Below, piece by piece: positions 60,120 through 62,133 of a stretch of 62,133 nucleotides of DNA. Each line of letters begins with the position of its first letter. Position 1 is the stretch's first letter. The stretch comes from Planctomycetales bacterium (GTDB taxonomy: Bacteria; Planctomycetota; Planctomycetia; Isosphaerales; Isosphaeraceae). Location: positions 1-62,133 of the forward strand of contig DAIDHX010000127.1 of assembly GCA_027451885.1 (NCBI GenBank), given 5' to 3'. The position numbers and the translations under genes are program-made. The notes beneath the pieces are model-generated. The model ran no database searches and was not told where the DNA came from. It was given only the letters and a program-made list of their open reading frames with translations.

Positions 60120-61531
60120 TGGTTGCCGCTAGCCACATCCTTGCGCTTGCACTCGCCACGGCCGCCACGCCGCCCACGGCGACCGGCGAGATTCGTTACG
60201 AGATTAGCTTTCTCAACAGCCGCGGCTTCAACTGGCGCGGGGCCGTCTTTGCCGAGATGAAGCCGATCGCGAAGCACGGCGAGGTGACGGTGTGGTCCTG
60301 CTCGCGGGAGACGATGGCCCGGCTACTGTCCGCGGCTTCTAAGGACACAAGGACCAGCTATCTGCAAGCGCCCCGCATCACGGGGGAGGCCGGCAAGGTG
60401 GTCCATGCTCAGTCGCGCGGCAACCAGAGCTTTGTGACCCGGGCGTCGTGGACCGGGAGCGAGGCGAAGCTCGAGAGCGAGACGGTGCGGATCGGCTGGA
60501 TGGCCACGCTGGTCGGCCGCAAGATCGATCAGGGGATCCTGGTGCGAGCGGCGTTCGAGAGTTCTGACCTGCTGGGCGTGCATCATGTGAAGGCGTCCGC
60601 GAGGCCGTCGGACTCCGCGGGAAGGGGCGATCAGGCCAGGTCCGCGTTTGTGCAGCTCGACGTGCCCGAGGTCGCCACGAGCGACGTCGAGGGGGAGTGG
60701 TTGGTCGGGCCGGATGAATGCCTGGCGGTGAGCTTTGGCGTGCACACAACGGCCGAGGCTTCGGGCAAGGCAGTGATGTGCGAGCAAATGCTCTTTGTGC
60801 GGGCGCACGAGATGGCCGCGCACGAGCGGCTGGAAGACGCGAGGCACAAGGCGAAGCCGGCCGAGCTCTCGATGAGCCAGCCTGAGATGAAAGTGCTTGA
60901 AATGGATGCAAAGCGGCTGGTGATCCGGCCTGCACGCACGTGGAGCCCGCTTGCGGGTGTGGTGAACGAGCGGAAGATGGTGCCCCCACCGGTGCCAATC
61001 GCAGCCGCGCCTGTCTTGACTCCACCGCCGAGCGCTCCGCTTGCCGCGCCTGAGCCCCCAGTCTTCCTGCATACGAGCCCAGGCGCGCAGGCCGCGTTTG
61101 CTCCTTCCCGTGGGATCGAGCCCCCGCACGCGGCGGTTCCACCCCCCGCGCCCAGCCGCTCGATCCCGCAGGGAGTGCATCCCGACGGCAAGCTGGCTCC
61201 CTTGCCTCCCTTGCCGGATGAGGCAATCGACGACGATGACACCTCCAGCGATCCGCGCCCAAGCCCGCAGAAACACAGGCCGGATACACCCGAAGCGGGC
61301 CATGTCCCGGCGAAGGACCTGGGCACGAGCCGCACGGGCTACAATCAGCTACAGCCCTTCTTTCCTGCCGCCAACCCGGCCGGTCAGGTGCCGGTTCGCT
61401 TTCAGTTCTTGCTGCCAATCAAGCCGTTCTCGCTCCGCTTGCCGTTTGACCAGCGGCTCGAGATCGAGGTCGTGGGCAAGATTGTGCCGGCCCCCCCAGT
61501 TGAGAAAATGGAGACGAAAACAGAAGAGTAA
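60119..61531 (+). CDS. Uncharacterised exported protein with Pro-rich C-terminal half
   Basis: The 470-residue protein (GGAGG 7 nt before ATG 60119) has a weak signal (ASHILALALATAATPPT). Residues about 25-215 form a beta-rich domain: SRGFNWRGAVFAEMKPIAKHG, WSCSRETMARLLSAASKDTR and the stretch YLQAPRITGEAGKVVHAQSRGNQ. The last resembles the AP-(K/R)-hT-nG motif in secretin-domain proteins of Planctomycetes, so a partial secretin-like fold is possible but unproven. Residues 270-430 are Pro/Ala-rich (VPPPVPIAAAPVLTPPPSAP), and the end is FLLPIKPFSLRLPFDQRLEI. It is not a full secretin: no C-terminal barrel is seen. Confidence 0.6.
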   Translation: MVAASHILALALATAATPPTATGEIRYEISFLNSRGFNWRGAVFAEMKPIAKHGEVTVWSCSRETMARLLSAASKDTRTSYLQAPRITGEAGKVVHAQSRGNQSFVTRASWTGSEAKLESETVRIGWMATLVGRKIDQGILVRAAFESSDLLGVHHVKASARPSDSAGRGDQARSAFVQLDVPEVATSDVEGEWLVGPDECLAVSFGVHTTAEASGKAVMCEQMLFVRAHEMAAHERLEDARHKAKPAELSMSQPEMKVLEMDAKRLVIRPARTWSPLAGVVNERKMVPPPVPIAAAPVLTPPPSAPLAAPEPPVFLHTSPGAQAAFAPSRGIEPPHAAVPPPAPSRSIPQGVHPDGKLAPLPPLPDEAIDDDDTSSDPRPSPQKHRPDTPEAGHVPAKDLGTSRTGYNQLQPFFPAANPAGQVPVRFQFLLPIKPFSLRLPFDQRLEIEVVGKIVPAPPVEKMETKTEE

Positions 61532-61538
61532 GCCTTCA

Positions 61539-62133
61539 TTAGAGATTGGCCAGGTAGCCGCCGTCGACCGCGACGGCGATGCCGGTGACGTAATCGCTTG
61601 AGTGGCTGGCAAGCCAGACGGCGGTGCCAGCCATGTCGGCTGGGTTTGCCCAGCGCCCGTTGGGGATACGGCTCAGCACGCGCTCGTGCAGGCCCTGGAT
61701 CTCTTCCCGGGCCTTCTGCGTCAGTTCGGTGTCGAACCAGCCGGGCAGGATCGCGTTGACCTGAATGTTGTCCTTCGCCCACGATAGCGCGAGGCTCTTC
61801 GTAAGCTGCACGATCGCCCCCTTGGTCGAGGCATACGCTGCCGCAAAAGGGGCGCCGAAGACCGACGTCATGCTGCCGATGTTGATGATCTTGCCCCAGC
61901 CGCCGGCCTTCATGTGCGGATAAGCGGCCTTCGACATCAGGAACGCACTCGTGAGGTTTACCTCGTGCACCTCGTTCCACTGCTCGAGCGTCAGATCTTG
62001 CGGCTGGCGGCGAATGTTGATCCCTGCGTTGTTGAACAAGATGTCGTAGCGCCCCAGCCCCGCGACGATCTCCCGCGTGGCGCGATCCACGTCCGCAGCC
62101 TTTGAAACGTCCGCGGTCACCACGATCGCCTTC
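61539..62133 (-). CDS. SDR family oxidoreductase, 5' end cut by window edge (KduD/gluconate 5-dehydrogenase-like)
   Basis: At least 198 residues are visible, and the minus-strand frame continues through the right edge (KAIVVTADVSKAADV). It has the short-chain dehydrogenase features: LFNNAGIN, the catalytic Ser in INIGSMTSVFG, Tyr and Lys in YASTKGAIVQL, VNAILPGWFDTELT, and the typical ending VTGIAVAVDGGYLANL. The closest match by pattern is the 2-deoxy-D-gluconate 3-dehydrogenase/gluconate 5-dehydrogenase group, which would oxidise a sugar acid with NAD(P). The Gly-rich cofactor loop lies beyond the edge. It is 7 bp from the convergent stop of the preceding gene. Confidence 0.87.
   Translation of the reverse strand, partial: KAIVVTADVSKAADVDRATREIVAGLGRYDILFNNAGINIRRQPQDLTLEQWNEVHEVNLTSAFLMSKAAYPHMKAGGWGKIINIGSMTSVFGAPFAAAYASTKGAIVQLTKSLALSWAKDNIQVNAILPGWFDTELTQKAREEIQGLHERVLSRIPNGRWANPADMAGTAVWLASHSSDYVTGIAVAVDGGYLANL

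Noticed and set aside
60119-61531. Secretin (GspD) gene for the pseudopilin operon
   Set aside because: It lacks N0/N1 repeats and the C-terminal barrel, and is half Pro-rich; only a short motif resembles secretins.
1-62133. tRNA, rRNA or a known riboswitch
   Set aside because: No cloverleaf-like GGTTCRANYCC region with matching acceptor arms, and no rRNA core sequence, was found on reading the intergenic regions.

Overview
The window looks like chromosomal DNA of a planctomycete, most likely an Isosphaeraceae relative. The evidence is high G+C, three DUF1559 prepilin-like proteins ([13 protein letters not shown] start), LEPR-XLL-like N-termini on surface proteins, a PVC-type CxxCH haem protein paired with an SGNH hydrolase, an ECF sigma factor next to a large Ser/Thr kinase, an ASPIC/UnbV-FG-GAP lipoprotein, ThuA and Gfo/Idh/MocA proteins, and many uncharacterised secreted proteins. 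This rests on family content only; no rRNA, tRNA, IS element, prophage or CRISPR array was seen.

Layout. 1-2328 (-): 5' part of a giant repeat surface protein. 2587-6165 (+): ECF sigma and Ser/Thr kinase. 6153-8947 (-): HAD phosphatase and an orphan secreted protein. 9208-16816 (+): ASPIC/FG-GAP lipoprotein, small membrane protein, RND adaptor and pump. 16956-20588 (-): ThuA-like, Tat-exported oxidoreductase, sulfatase-modifying-factor-like protein. 20687-21796 (+): ApbE. 21739-24093 (-): aroA, DUF167, YggS as a coupled operon. 24146-25462: two small uncharacterised genes, then a 0.75-kb hairpin-rich non-coding stretch. 26210-33712 (+): creatininase-like, TPR protein, SGNH hydrolase and PVC haem protein.

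33738-41837 (+) is the most interesting block: a type II secretion/type IV pilus-like operon with one GspE-like ATPase, three different GspF-like membrane proteins, three minor-pseudopilin-like proteins and two DUF1559 proteins. Four consecutive junctions from the third GspF to the first DUF1559 protein are 4-bp ATGA overlaps, so the DUF1559 protein is translationally tied to a pseudopilus machine. Between the ATPase and the first GspF lies a promoter-like sequence carrying two CopY/BlaI-type boxes (TACA-NN-TGTA). No secretin, prepilin peptidase or GspC/L/M gene is visible.

41947-44876 (+): C45-like hydrolase and a small unknown. 44899-49350 (-): glycerol-3-phosphate dehydrogenase, DUF1559 plus small lipoprotein, and a membrane protein whose 3' end is duplicated as a relic at 46669-46733. 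49701-50981 (+): amidohydrolase. 51320-52828 (-): second surface protein. 52829-54339: non-coding, with a degenerate 24-bp repeat. 54340-58180 (+): threonine catabolism (tdh, kbl) with a dimethylformamidase-beta-like gene. 58210-59787 (-): large DUF2325-type protein. 59937-61531 (+): uncharacterised secreted protein. 61539-end (-): SDR dehydrogenase cut by the window edge.
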